A stretch of DNA of 64,000 nucleotides from Crotophaga sulcirostris (GCA_013397455.1 VYZB01000036.1:4102100-4166099); one strand, 5' to 3'; shown: positions 1 to 11,451, numbered from the stretch's first letter. Made by a program: numbers and translations. The notes: generated by a model not told the origin, from the letters alone.

Positions 1-1254
1 AGCTCATTCCTTTGATGTCTTATCAACTTCTTACATTGGTTCAATTGCATATCTAGCTTATGCTACAGTTTGAGTATTCACTTCAACAGAGCCTTTTTAT
101 TACCAGAATCTCAGAATGACATTCTTTCTGGTGTTCCCTAACTCATGGTAAGCATTAAGAATAAAGTCACTGCTTGCAAATGACAGTGGATCAGACAGAG
201 CTTTTATATACGTCACTTACCTATTATTGCAGACCTTATTCAAAATGCCTAGTGCTTAACAAAATTCTACCATGCAGGTCTGTGTCACACTGTAAAGGGA
301 GTATCACGATGACTGCACAGATGTTACTGCAACCCCTACAAACCCAGACCTTTACCACAGAGACAAATCCTCCTTAATGGATTCTGTGCATAATAAATAC
401 GTATTTGGTGATGAATATCTAAAATTGCTCTGGGTGATAAGGCTATTTTTCATCATCTGCATGTTTTAAAGGGAGAAAATTGAGACAAGTATGCCTTTAA
501 ACTACAAAGGGAAAACTGCTAAATTCCTGTGTGACTAGAATATATACATGGTTTGTTTGCTTTTATGAATATTTTTTAGCACCTGAACATCTTTAAAGGG
601 TTGGACGTTATCAGTTTTTCTAAATAGCTAGGCTTATTTATGACACAAACAAGGAGACAGTGAAGGCCACTTGATTTTTCTATCTTATTATGTTATACTT
701 ATCATAAGAGTATTTAGCCATCTAAGTATTATAAAAATTTAGTGTGAGAGAAGTTTGTAAATGTCATTGTGTTGAAAATGCTGAAATTTTCATTGTCAAT
801 GTAAGAAATGGATGAAATCGTTATATTGGTAACTGGATTAGAAATTGAAATATATTTATTGTGACAGAAGAATTAAAATATTACTTCAAATTTATTTATT
901 TTAGGAATGTGATATCAATAACAGAATATGTCAATACAAACATGGAAATATGCTATAACTTAGTGTCATAGCAAAGTGTCATATTCTATTTCATACAATA
1001 GTCGACATTGTTTAACAATTACAATACATCAAATGAATGTAACAGTTGATATGTTTTGACTTTGTTGAACTAAAAATGTACTATAAGGCCAAAGCAAAAT
1101 GTATTAACACTAGCAGAATATACTACTTTTGTTATTCCTCATACCATTAAAAATGAATTAATATACTCTGGTAAAAATCTTCCATTTAATCAAATAATGA
1201 TTTTCTACCAGACAAATCTACCAGCAAACCTTTTTCTAGCACTATAATACACAT
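1..1254. other. AT-rich unique DNA, no gene recognised
   Basis: Read on both strands. Only short chance ORFs occur (the longest about 67 codons, at 174-377). No repeat family, RNA gene or splice-flanked exon could be recognised. Confidence 0.6.
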
Positions 1255-1575
1255 GTGAAGACTCATAGGTTAAAGATCCTCATCGCCTTTGGCTTTATCC
1301 AAACAATACACCTTTACAGCAGCCCTGGATCTGTCCTACTGTTCCTCTTCATCCTCTTGTCAGTGGATGTTTTTCCTTTTATCACGATGTTGGGAAAGCT
1401 AGGTCAAACATCTGAGCTGTACATTTTGTTTGTGGTCACTCTGATTTCTGTCACAGTGAATTTCTTAGTCACAAACCAGCTGCTGAGAAAACTGTCTGCC
1501 ACGCTCATGGGTCTTACTGTGATGTCTGACATTTCCAGTTCCCCAGAGGAATGCAGTTGTCATGGGAGGTGGTGA
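1255..1575 (+). CDS. Unrecognised 106-codon hydrophobic ORF, probably not a gene
   Basis: I do not recognise this ORF. It starts with ATG at 1255 and ends with TGA at 1573-1575. The translation is hydrophobic, with two stretches that could span a membrane (about residues 25-45 and 56-76) separated by a short polar loop, and a serine/cysteine-rich tail (SSSPEECSC). There is no signal-peptide cleavage motif, no known domain, and no neighbouring exon or promoter that I can point to. A GC-richer block follows at about 1850-2230, so both could belong to one degraded repeat or an old retrocopy. An AT-rich region this size will yield ORFs of this length by chance, and T-rich codons give hydrophobic residues, so the default reading is a spurious ORF. 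Confidence 0.12.
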   Translation: MKTHRLKILIAFGFIQTIHLYSSPGSVLLFLFILLSVDVFPFITMLGKLGQTSELYILFVVTLISVTVNFLVTNQLLRKLSATLMGLTVMSDISSSPEECSCHGRW

Positions 1576-1849
1576 TCTGGGAGACTGAGACCATCCTTCA
1601 GGTTGCCAAGGCCAGTCACATGCTGGCCTTTCAAGATCAGAACTGAAACACTGAGCTTCAAGTCATATTCAGCTGGGAGCCAGCTCTGAAAGCAGAAATA
1701 GGAGTGATGCATTTTTTGATAGTCAGGGTTGACAAGTAGTTATAGCTTGTTGCATTCTGGAAAACATGGAGGTTTGGAAAGGGAAAGTGAAGAAAGAATA
1801 AAGAAAGACCTGGAATATTTGATTTTATTCTAGTGATCTAGCCGTACTG

Positions 1850-2230
1850 TCAGGCTACCCAGAGGGCTGGAGTTTCCTTGGGAATGGGGATCAGAAACCA
1901 CAGAGGTGGCTCATAGGGTCCAGTTGGTCAGGAGCATCACCAGACAGACCTTGCTGCGTATCAAGTAAGGAGCAGGAAAGATGAGGAGCACGGGGGCAGC
2001 CCTGAAATTTGGCTGGGATGTGGGCCCAGCTTGGCGTGTCCTTGGACTGGGCAGGGCAGAGCTGTGTGGAGCTGCAGACTGGCCCTGCTGCAGCTTCTTT
2101 GGGGCAGGGGCTGATGGCCCTGGGGGCCTGGAATAGAGTCCTGTGTCATGGGCAGGGCGGAAGGAGCCATGGGTAGAGCTGAGCAGGGACAGTCACGGCT
2201 GTTGGTGGCCTCAAGACCCTAACAGTACAG
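1850..2230. other. GC-richer block of unknown origin
   Basis: This segment is clearly richer in G and C than its flanks and carries purine-rich runs such as GGGCAGGGCAGAGC and GGGGCAGGGGCTGATGG. A 69-codon ORF on the minus strand (1961-2170) is proline- and serine-rich and matches nothing I know. The composition resembles an old LTR or a decayed retroelement, but no TG...CA ends, TATA box or duplicated flanks are evident. Confidence 0.3.
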
Positions 2231-2240
2231 TACTGTGATC

Positions 2241-4756
2241 CTCTGCTACTGCAGTTATCTGTCCTATTAAATGTAAAGATGCAATCCCATCTCTATCAGC
2301 TGACTGCTGATTTTAGTGTCAGATGGAAAAAAAATGACTGAACAAGGCTTGAATACCACTTTGATGTCAATAACTTATGGTTCATAACTGAAATTAACCT
2401 CTCTATTTAATGACCAGAATAAATATGGAATCTTTAAAAAGAAAAAAAAGAAAAAAATTGAGGAGTGAATGGTACACGCTGTTAATATGATACAAAGAAA
2501 CTTAGACACTTGGGTTCTATTTTTCAGCCTTAAAAATACCAAAAAGATGGTACGATCTAAGAGCTATAAAAGCAATATAAATCTAAGAGCTTGGAACTGA
2601 CTTTCTGGTGTATAGAATATAAATTGCTGCTGCTTCTTGGGTTGACATTTATTTACCATTTTGCAGTATGAGAAAGAGCCTCAAGATTAGAACAGAGAAA
2701 ATTAAATTATGTTCCTGTTCCTTTGGCTATCAGGAGGATTGCATTTTAGAGATAGTTTTAAAGGTACATGGCCACTGGTAAAGGACAGTACCTCACTAAA
2801 TGTAGGTTATTCTTAGATGCACTGCCATGGAATCACTCAGCCAGAACTAAAGAAATTAACCAATTTTGTTCCAAACTAAAAAAAAATACTTATTTTTGAG
2901 GAACATTTAGAAATGTAAATAGTATGTAGATAATATTGTCACTTCGTGTGTTGATAAGAAACTTCATAATAAAATCCGAAGTCCAGCTGAGAATGCAGCT
3001 AAGAAATACAGCAGTTCCATATCTGAACCAGCACTGTTTTAAATTAGATGAGCTTTTCCACAGATAGCGCTTTAATGAAGCAAAGCTAATTAACTGTGTT
3101 CTGGGTAGACTGAGTTTCCTGGCTACAAAAATTCATTGCACCTGTTTATAATTTTAATAGTTTAAAATGTCTTTTATTAATAGTGCTTTAGGTAGATTTT
3201 CTATTTCACATTTAAGTAAGTATTCTAATCAAATAAATATCTTGGGTCTCAGTGAAAAATCAAGGGAATGAGATTGTAATAAAATGTATAAGGTTATTAA
3301 AAAGAGAGTTATAGAATGACTTTGATTTCATACTAAGCATTTAAGTATTAAAACATTTGTACTCAGGTTTCTGTCTGACCTGTGACAAATAACAATTGTC
3401 AGAGCTGTTTATCTGTCAGTCATTGACCCAAAATATTCTGTTTACTTTTATCCCGATACAAAATATATTTTCCTTCTTACACGTCTTGCTGAATTCATTA
3501 ACAGATTCTTCTTTTTTTCTTTTCTGTCAAGTCCCTATAATCTAAATTACCCTGAGAGAAGACAGGGTGTGAGAGGAATATGTTAAACTTACCAAATAAA
3601 GCGTGGAGGTGGAAAATATTAATTAAGTATAAGAGAACTGACATGTCATAGACATGTCATAGAATTAGCATGAAAAATGAATAATACAAAAGAAGCTGTG
3701 CAATATGAAGTAATTTGAGTGGTTTGAACAGGGATCAGTGCAAGATAATTCCTATTTCTAATCATCGTATCAGGAAGATTCAGGAAAAAAAGGTCACTGA
3801 AACTGGGAACTGCTAAAATTTATTTAATACGTTTTGCTACCACGTGTTGAAAATTGTGGTAATTCTGGACTGGAAAGCTGGGTTGTCACTGAGAACTTTG
3901 CTCTTTTAATTTCGTAGATGATTTTCCCAGTAAAGGCCAACCAGTCAGCAACAGCAACTGCTTCCTCCTCACTTGCACAAAGGGAAGTGCCTTTCTCTTC
4001 TGGCATGCAGGGACAGGCACTGTTGCTAAGTCTCAGATGACAGATTATGCAAGAAAAGCTTTTTTAGCGCCCTCTCCTAGGCATCCTCTCAGACAGTCCT
4101 TTCATTCACACCGAGTCTTACTGAAGTCACAGGGGCTTTCTACAAGTCCAAATCTGTTCCTACTTTAAACAGTTTCTAAAAGCATGTTTTATGGCAAGAG
4201 CACAACTTACACATCTCTCTAGCGCATCTTAGCATAGTAGCTTTGCAATGATCTAAGAGAGAGCAGGATCACAGTTTATTGCCTGTGTGTCAGAAAGTAT
4301 CTTGATTTTTTGCTTTACATTTCTGCTATACACTGCTTATTTAACAGGAGGTGTAAAACATAAGCAAAGATAATCATAGAGTTTCTTGAACAGATGTTTC
4401 ATTTTGTGGATTGCTGAGGAGGGTTTCTTGGATACAGTGACTGCATTAGTAGTTCTGGGAGAGCAACTACCTTTGAGCTGCAGTCATTCAAATGGAGCTG
4501 TAGTGCTAGATCATACAGGCTGTTTAGGAGCAGCAAGAAAATATTGCTGTGTCTGGAATAGACTAAATAACGCCTTCAGCCCAGAATCATGGCTTTGATA
4601 GAAGCCATCTCTAGAAAAAGATAGTAAGGAAAGGCTTCATACAGAGTGATACATCCTTTGATAAATGCCCTCACTTTGGAGATGCTGTAGCACAGTTATT
4701 TCCTGAGGTGAAAGCTGTTGCCGTGTCTTTTGTATGGCAGTCCTCAGCACAGTTTT
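2241..4756. other. AT-rich unique DNA, no gene recognised
   Basis: The segment contains an A-rich tract near 2436-2460 and a small perfect tandem repeat at 3640-3661, listed separately. No coding or RNA gene was recognised. Confidence 0.55.
3640..3661. repeat. Two perfect tandem copies of an 11-bp unit
   Basis: The unit gacatgtcata occurs twice head to tail (3640-3650 and 3651-3661). Each unit contains the palindrome GACATGTC. It is probably a simple replication-slippage duplication. Confidence 0.7.
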
Positions 4757-4920
4757 CTTCAGTGACTTGTATTAGTGCCTTTGTAAGCATTTATACTTTT
4801 GACATCTACAGCATCTCTTGGCAATGAGTTCCACAGGTTTATGAAATGTTTGGAGAAATATTTTTTGTTTATTTCAAAACTGCATCTTATGTAACAGGAG
4901 CATATAAAGCATAACCACAG
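4757..4920 (-). mobile_element. Ancient CR1/L3-like LINE fragment, end of ORF2
   Basis: The minus-strand translation contains FEINKKYFSKHFINLWNSLP followed by RDAV and a KG motif. This matches the C-terminal signature of CR1 reverse transcriptases seen in the younger copies of this window ([20 protein letters not shown]...FKGRLDEAL). On the plus strand, the antisense words ctcttggcaatgagttccac and gagaaatattttttgttt are those of the old amniote CR1/L3 class. The fragment is much more diverged than the copies at 5785 or 62371 and lacks a recognisable terminal repeat, so it is an old, non-functional relic. Confidence 0.6.
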
Positions 4921-5784
4921 ATCAATATAGCAGAGACACTGAGCCATAATGCAATCTCCTAAATACAACTAAAAACAAGGTAGAAACTTAGAACATGATT
5001 AAGTGATTCTTGTTTATTATAAATCATCTATTCTCTCCTAAATTAACACCTTTAAGACCAAACAGAATCTTAAAATAAACTGAAGCAAGTTAAACAAAAA
5101 TGTATGTCAGGTCAAATTTCTTCCATGACTGACTCTATTGACCTCCCAGCTAAGTTAATAGCAAAAGTCTGACAACAGGCACCCCAGAACTCTAATATGC
5201 TCTTCATTACTGACACAGTCCAGCCTTACTTGTAGTTGTAGCAGTAGAAAAATTTCAGTGAGTTCTCTGTAGATCTATTGGTAACTGAAGTCTTTTCATT
5301 AGCTTATTGTTAGAGACAAACGCTAATTAATCAAGCCTACAGACCATGTTTCTCATCAAGGGTCTGCCAAGCAAAGTTTTGCAGTAGAGTATAAAAATGT
5401 TCCCGCTGGTGTGCTTGCCTGTAAACTCCAAGGCTGTCTGAACATATGCACTATGTAAGAAGTAAAGACAATGCAGCAACACTTGATACAACAATATTTT
5501 TGCATTAAGAAAGCTATTAAGTAACATAAGCATTCCACCTTGTGTTGGGTTAATTTATAATGGACACTTGTTAAATATTGCAGCTTTACTTGTGGCAATG
5601 AGAAAAATTCCTTTTTCTCTCATGAGCATGTAGCATTGAAATCAATACGATATTATCCATAGACTTTCAGGGATGAAGGGCTGATACTGTCTTCTTTTCT
5701 TGTTTCTCATTCTAATCCGCTTGAAGAGGAAAGGTGATAACAGTCAGAGGAATGGCCTGAACATATAAGGAACCTGAAGAACTA
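4921..5784. other. AT-rich unique DNA, no gene recognised
   Basis: Two overlapping minus-strand ORFs (5327-5533 and 5356-5598) have low-complexity composition and no recognisable motif. Nothing else is seen before the CR1 at 5785. Confidence 0.5.
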
Positions 5785-6428
5785 TGTTGCATAGCTATAG
5801 ACTAGGGACGGAGTGGCTGGAGAGTAGTCAGGCGGAAAGGGACCTGGGAGTGCTGGTTGACAGGAAGCTCAACATGAGCCAGCAGTGTGCCCAGGTGGCC
5901 AAGAAGGCCAATGGCATCCTGGCCTCCATTAGGAGTAGTGTGGCGAGCAGGACCAGAGAAGTTATCGTCCCCCGCTACTCAGCACTGGTCAGGCCTCACC
6001 TTGAATACTGTGTACAGTTCTGGGCCCCTCAATTTGGGAAAGATGTCAGGATACTGGAAGGTGTTNNNNNNNNNNNNNNNNNNNNNNNNNNNNNNNNNNN
6101 NNNNNNNNNNNNNNNNNNNNNNNNNNNNNNNNNNNNNNNNNNNNNNNNNNNNNNNNNNNNNNNNNNNNNNNNNNNNNNNNNNNNNNNNNNNNNNNNNNNN
6201 NNNNNNNNNNNNNNNNNNNNNNNNNNNNNNNNNNNNNNNNNNNNNNNNNNNNNNNNNNNNNNNNNNNNNNNNNNNNNNNNNNNNNNNNNNNNNNNTGATG
6301 TTAGGAAGAAGTTCTTCAGTGAAAGGGTGATTGGCCACTGGAATGCGCTGCCCAGGGAGGTGGTGGAGTTGCCAACCCTGGATGTGTTTAAGGGAAGACT
6401 GGATGAGGCACTGAGTGACATGGTTTAG
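5785..6428 (+). pseudogene. CR1 ORF2 C-terminal fragment (reverse transcriptase)
   Basis: This is a continuous reading frame from the truncation point to the TAG at 6426-6428, apart from the N gap. Visible parts are the [23 protein letters not shown] segment and the [15 protein letters not shown] segment before the gap, then [20 protein letters not shown] and the terminal [11 protein letters not shown] after it. The catalytic palm motifs (F-A-D-D) and the N-terminal endonuclease lie upstream of the truncation, so this copy cannot make an active enzyme. The absence of stop codons in both readable halves indicates a young insertion. The ATG at 5784 is fortuitous. Confidence 0.88.
6066..6295. 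other. Assembly gap (230 N)
   Basis: This is a run of undetermined bases inside the CR1. Comparison with the sister copy at 19739 shows that about 78 codons of ORF2 should lie here. The gap replaces 77, and the reading frame is kept across it. Confidence 0.99.
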
Positions 6429-6517
6429 ATGATGGGATGGTGTTAGTGTTGGCTTATAGGTTGGACTTGATGATCTCAGAGGTCACTTCCAACCTGGTGA
6501 TACTGTGATACTGTGAT

Positions 6518-7568
6518 ATGTGGAGGGATCATTTAATTTCCCACATTGGATCCACTTAATTGCATGTTATAGTAATGAAAGTGTGCTTGCTGCTTTTGTT
6601 CTGGCCTGTATTTTTCTTCAGCTGCATGTCTTGAGTAAGGGCTGGAATACTAATGAGCTTATACTGACCTGATTAAACTCCGAACATGCCAACAGATAGG
6701 GTGAGAGAATGGAGATGAGCATGTTTCTGGAAATAAAAAAAAAAAACAAAACAGTATAGCCATCTTTAAGTTCTCTCTGACTTGCATATTTTCAAAGATA
6801 TGAGTTTGTCCTGTGGTATAGTTTTAGGGTCTAGAATTTGATGGAAAAGTCACTTTACTGTTCACTAGCAAAGCTGGAAACGTAAGCTCTTAGCCTCCAG
6901 TATGTCCCTTTACAGAAAGAAATTCATATTCTTTTTTCCTTATTTGTATGAAAGAAGTAATAAAAAAGACTTAGGAGTAAATCATAATAAATCAGGTGAA
7001 GAAAAGGCTCAGTATTTAACAAGTTACAGATACAGAAGTTCATATTGAGATAGGAACTCCAAGCCTCTACAATGATCCCAGAGAAAGAAGTAATCCTGTA
7101 GGGAATATTTAGAAAGAACTTGTAATGTACTTGGTCTCTAGTATGAAACTGGGAAATAAGAGGGCTATGCCTCTTTATACTTGTTTTCATAGGCTTTTTT
7201 CTAACATTTGCTTTGCACAAGTTAAATAGAGCAGTGCATACTTGTTGTCTAAAGCCAGGAACTGCTTTCCTCCATGTTTTATTCAAATTGGATATGATTA
7301 TTGAACTTGAAATGCAGATAAAATTGCTCGCAGCACTAGGAAGATTTTGAAGCCCGCAAGAATGATTTAGTGTCTACAATGGAACGTTAACAAAGTTTAA
7401 GTCACTAAAGTTCCAAATTGCTGTACTTAAAACCATTGATTTCCTACCTATTGATGTGCACAAGAATTCCAAAGATCTATTAATTGCTAACCTTATAACA
7501 TCTGGAATACCTAAGACTAGGTTTCTGGGTACACCAGAAGTACTTCCATCTTAACATGTACAGACATA
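6518..7568. other. AT-rich unique DNA, no gene recognised
   Basis: The segment contains a short poly-A tract near 6736 and a 120-codon minus-strand ORF (6924-7286) with no domain, hydrophobic pattern or family resemblance. I regard that ORF as chance. Confidence 0.5.
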
Positions 7569-7716
7569 GGAACAGGTTACCCAGATAAGATTATGGAGTC
7601 TCCATATGTGGAGATATTCAGAATCTGGGTAACCTGTTCTCGCTGCCACTGCTTTAGCAGAAGTGTTGGGTTAAATGATCTCAAAAGATTCCTGCCAGCC
7701 TAAATGATTCTGTGCC
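7569..7716 (+). mobile_element. Short CR1 LINE 3'-end fragment
   Basis: The order of words is that of a CR1 tail: acaggttacccaga, tggagtctccat..tggagatattca, gggtaacctgttct, gtgttgggttaaatgatctc, then the terminal ATGATTCTGTG. This is the end of ORF2 plus the 3' UTR, with a short internal deletion. It belongs to a different and older subfamily than the copy at 5785. A perfect 15-bp inverted repeat is retained and is listed separately. Confidence 0.8.
7571..7638 (+). repeat. Nested inverted repeat inside the CR1 tail
   Basis: The outer arms at 7571-7585 (aacaggttacccaga) and 7624-7638 are perfect 15-bp reverse complements. Inside the loop, tctcca (7599-7604) and tggaga (7609-7614) form a second perfect 6-bp stem around TATG. 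The arms derive from the CR1 words ..AGGTTGCCCAG.. and ..CTGGGCAACCT.., so the structure is inherited from the element. Confidence 0.8.
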
Positions 7717-9560
7717 CAGTAAGGAGGCGTAAGCCCCAGAAAATCATCCCATTACTAACATGCATGTAGTTCTTGTCAGCCTAGTTTTTTTGGAATCTAG
7801 TGTGATGTACCTGTCTCCCAGTATGAGTTGCAGGGGAAATCTCTAGACTTTATTCATGAATGTAGAACCACCTACAACACCCCCACACTTAGATATTAGA
7901 TTTTATGATGACTTAAGTCCATGTCAGTTACAGATTTGAGAAAACATTGTCTCATCATGCTTAGGTATTCACTAACATATAAATAGAAAGTAGATTATTG
8001 ATTATTTTTGTTTTAGCAAAAAATGTATTAAAGACAGTTACAACAGTATTCTAAGAATGCTGTTGATAGTAACTAAATGGAAGTGACACAACTACCCAGC
8101 ATGATTAATTAAGCAACATGCAATTTTAAGTTTAATCTTAAAATCCTAAATTAAATTTAAATTCTTCAGTTGAAGAATAAAGCCCATATCCTCTATTTCA
8201 GAGGTACAGTGCTCTGGCATGAGTTTTCTTCAGACTGTGACCTGAGACACTAACTATTCTCACTTGAATAAATTGACTTAAATATAAATTTTATTTTTAG
8301 GACTTATGGGAAATGTGAATCATATGCAGTCATTTTCCATTTGCAAACTATCTTAATCGTTTAAAAGAGATCAAATATGCAGCAAAGTAGACTTTCGAAA
8401 CTTTATTTTCATAACAGCCGTTTACTGTTGAGACTAGAGAAAGAGATGATTTGCAGTTGAAGGTGGTGTGGAGGCTTTGTTATTATTATTCCACATTACA
8501 CTTTATACCTGTCAACTTCTCAGGAAAATAAGATTCCCATAGAATGTTTAAAAGCCTACTGTTGAGCAGGGAAATGTTTGCCGTAAGTTTTTCACAACTG
8601 AAAAGGACATTTCCTAGGGCGGAAGTTTGCCCAAGCTTCTTTGACTTAGAAATAAATATATTGAAACTATTCTTTAAAGATTTATTAAATCCTAAATCCA
8701 GTAAAATGGGCTTTATCATGAACTGATCAGGATCATGCTGCCGAATGGCAGAGGTAGGATATGGGGTGGAGAGGAAACAGAGTAGAAGAAACAGGCACAG
8801 AAAAAAGGAGGGATAAAAAAAGTCCTAATGAGTGAATTCTCCGGGAAAGAGGGATGATAAAGGGGACATGTTTCCTACTCATTAGAATTAGCCATGATAG
8901 TACAAGTAGAAATGTCACATGGTGTAGATACAAGCATTCAACTTTGTACTCTTTCACCATTCATTTCAGGGCTGCATCTACATCTGGTTCTGATACTTTC
9001 AAATTCTTTTAGCTCAACACAGAATAAAGTTAGAAGAAAAAAAGAAAGAGAGGGAAGGGAAGAAGAAAAGCTGAAAGGGAATTTGCAAACAAAAACTCTT
9101 CTCATGTTTAGGTCTTTCCCTTTCTCAACCATATTTAAGCTTAGTTTATTCCCTAAACACCTGGTGTGATTCATCCTTTTTCTCTATCGTGTAAAATAAA
9201 GTTAATTACACAAACAGATGTTACTTTAAGTGCAAATAACAACATAAACATAAACTGTTAACTTCTGAATTATCTGTATATAGAGAGATCAGGAAAAATA
9301 TTTCCTTACAGTTATCAAAAGACCATGACTTCTTATTTGGTCTTGAAATCAAATATATTTTCTATTTTTTTTTAAATAAAATTCCGTTAAAATAAAATCA
9401 GTGCAGATATTATGCAAAAAAAAGAAAAAGAATATGGCCATCAAACACCTAAACTCCTCATTTGAACATGGTGGTTAAAAGATCTATTTTAATTATCTGC
9501 TGCTACTACTAATTTTCAATTGTAAAATATTTTTCATCTTTTTAAAGATGTGGATAATTA
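7717..9560. other. AT-rich unique DNA, no gene recognised
   Basis: A purine-rich patch lies at about 9030-9075 (ggaagggaagaagaaaag), and a 9-bp inverted repeat (ctaatgagt/actcattag) lies at 8825-8833 and 8877-8885. ORFs on both strands at 8486-8726 and 8733-9174 overlap each other and look like chance. Confidence 0.5.
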
Positions 9561-9705
9561 GCCAGCGGTAGAAATTACTTAGGGATGTGGTGTATTCTCC
9601 CCCACTTACAATCTTTAAATCAACACTGGATGGCATTTAAAGGGATACATTATGTTTTACACAGAAATTATGATCTTGGTGCAGAAATTAATGCATGATT
9701 TATCT
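9561..9705 (+). mobile_element. Ancient CR1/L3-like LINE tail fragment
   Basis: The sense-strand order of words (gtattctcccccacttacaa, tctttaaatcaacactggat, agaaattatgatcttggtgc, then gcaga) follows the ORF2 end and 3' UTR of old amniote CR1 elements: ..V-F-K-x-x-L-D.., then a UTR with TTATGGGCTTGATGCAGG-like sequence. It is highly diverged and has no intact frame or terminal repeat. Confidence 0.55.
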
Positions 9706-11039
9706 GCTGTAGAGATGGTTAAAATAGATTATCATGGTATTTATTTCTGGGTTTAATATATATAATCTAAAAATAATTGTGTCATTTAATCTTAATCCTT
9801 AATTAGTATTAAGATTAAAGATTGAGATTAATCCTTAATTAGGAGTAGAAAGTCGAGTCAGCTGAAAGAAAACAGGAAACAGTGGCACAAGGCTCCTAAA
9901 TCCACAACACAATTACAAATACATGACGCACAGATGCTGATGAACTCCTTGTAAAAATATTTTCTACTTTCAGAGAGAACAAGAGAATTCTGTTTATACT
10001 GTTGATACAATTCATATTCATATCATGTTTTATGTTAAAAATGCCTGCATTTTCATTTTTTTAGAGAAGACAGGAACATAGCTTTAGCAATTATTCATTC
10101 CAGAGATCTAAATAATATTATTTCTAGCTGTATAGAATCCTTTTTAGTCTAAAAGGAAAAAAGAATTATTTGTGCTCTTTCTTGTCAGTGGTTTCCCACA
10201 AGAATTTATAGGTCAGGTCAGCTACCAGCTAAGACTAATTAAACCTGACATTATTGCTATAGTATTCAAAATTGTATAAATTACATTTCTAAAGGAAAGT
10301 CAATGAGTCCCATAAGCATGAAAACAAACATTAAAATGTTTACAATACTTATTGGAAAGAGTGGTGACAGGATAACATTCCTGCTCATGAGATTGCAGTA
10401 ATTTTTGCATAGTCTCCAATGTAAGATGTGTTTTTAAAGGTTTATCTTCTGACTGTTAAAACCAAGGTAAAAGAGGGAAAGAATGGAGAAGGACTTCAGA
10501 CAAAAAATATTTTTTGTTTTGGACCTATGTGGAAAGAGGAAGGGAAGAAGAAACAAAATGACATGGGGTAATTCTGAGTTATAAATTTAAAAAAAAGTTA
10601 TAAAAAAAGCACTTTACTTATTATGAAGCTTCTTTAAGTAATTTACTCCCTAATCACAAATGGAACTTTCAAAAATGACTCAAAAAAATTTTTAACTTGA
10701 ATATATTTTTCAGTGTAGTTCCCTTCTTTTCCTTTGTACAAACTGAAAAAACTTTAAAAAATTGCTTGTTAGAAATCATGACTTGCTTTACTCCAAGTGC
10801 AGGTATATTATCAAAGGTAGATTATTTAGTCTTTCTTTTACTTCATGTATATACCACTAAAATGTAAACTATATTCTCACTCCCATTTGTTAATGGAGAT
10901 TCATGGGGAAGTATACTGTGTTGGCTTGCAGGCAGTCATAGTGATTTTAATTCAAATCCCACCATAGTACAGACCAGAGAATATTCTCATGAAAATTTCT
11001 TTGAAGTAAAATGGATTGAAAATTCACCACAGCCACTGT
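9706..11039. other. AT-rich unique DNA, no gene recognised
   Basis: The only structure I see is the AT-rich palindrome at 9785-9842, listed separately. Several A/T homopolymer runs are also present. Confidence 0.5.
9785..9842. repeat. AT-rich inverted repeat combined with a direct repeat
   Basis: tttaatcttaat (9785-9796) and attaagattaaa (9808-9819) are perfect 12-bp reverse complements with an 11-nt loop. In addition ttaatccttaattag occurs twice as a direct repeat (9792-9806 and 9828-9842). It could form a cruciform or reflect template-switching during replication. No element could be assigned. Confidence 0.7.
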
Positions 11040-11330
11040 TGAATTGGCCTCCTGCTTAATTACACTGAGTGATAAAAATTTACATTTTATTGCTACTCTG
11101 AAATTTGTTTGGCTTTTGGATTTTGTTTTTCCTTTATGTGCTAGGCTAAAGAGCCCTCTATCATAAATTTTCCATTCCCTGTGTGAGTATTCAAAAACTT
11201 TGATCAAGTCACAACTTAAATGCCTCTGTAGAGTTAAATATATTTAGATCTTAGAATCTCTTGCTACATAGCTGACGTGTTTTCCAGTCCTCTGATTATT
11301 CATATGTGGCTGTTCAAAGAATACTTATTC
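11040..11330 (-). mobile_element. Ancient CR1/L3-like LINE fragment (antisense)
   Basis: On the plus strand the order of words is gtgctaggctaaagagccct, ccctgtgtgagtattcaaaa, tttgatcaagtcac, gagttaaatatatttagat and gtgttttccagtcctctgat. These are antisense words of old amniote CR1/L3 reverse-transcriptase regions (..gtgatcaagtcacc.. then ..taaactaaatagatt..). A minus-strand ORF of 86 codons (10947-11207) overlaps it and contains RGLFSLAHKG, which resembles the CR1 R-x-L-G-L-F-S-L-x-K-R block. Divergence is high, and the boundaries are approximate. Confidence 0.5.
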
Positions 11331-11424
11331 TGGCTTATCAACATATTTCTAAGATCATTGGAATTAGATCGGGACTCAGTTTTTCAGAAAGCTCTAATTT
11401 GTTCTGTTTATTCATCTAAGGCGC

Positions 11425-11451
11425 TTTTTTTTTCTTTTTTTTTCTTTTTTT
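11425..11451. repeat. Interrupted poly-T tract
   Basis: Three T runs are separated by single C residues just upstream of TGTCATTG. This is low-complexity sequence, and no retroposed gene body is recognisable beside it. Confidence 0.85.

Larger units (their letters stand above)
5785..6517 (+). mobile_element. Young 5'-truncated CR1 LINE, ORF2 end plus 3' UTR
   Basis: This is the sense-strand 3' part of a CR1 element. It begins inside the ORF2 reverse-transcriptase region (…[19 protein letters not shown]…), passes through the conserved [17 protein letters not shown] block, and ends with a 3' UTR (gacttgatgatctcagaggt) and the terminal repeat gatactgtgatactgtgat at about 6498-6517. The internal 230 bases are undetermined. 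Loss of the 5' end is normal for CR1, which inserts by target-primed reverse transcription starting from its 3' end. It belongs to the same subfamily as the copies at 11617, 19739 and 62371. No target-site duplication is obvious. Confidence 0.93.

Noticed and set aside
10940..10975. tRNA T-loop-like word (ATTCAAATCCC)
   Set aside because: No A box, anticodon arm or acceptor pairing is found upstream at the right spacing.
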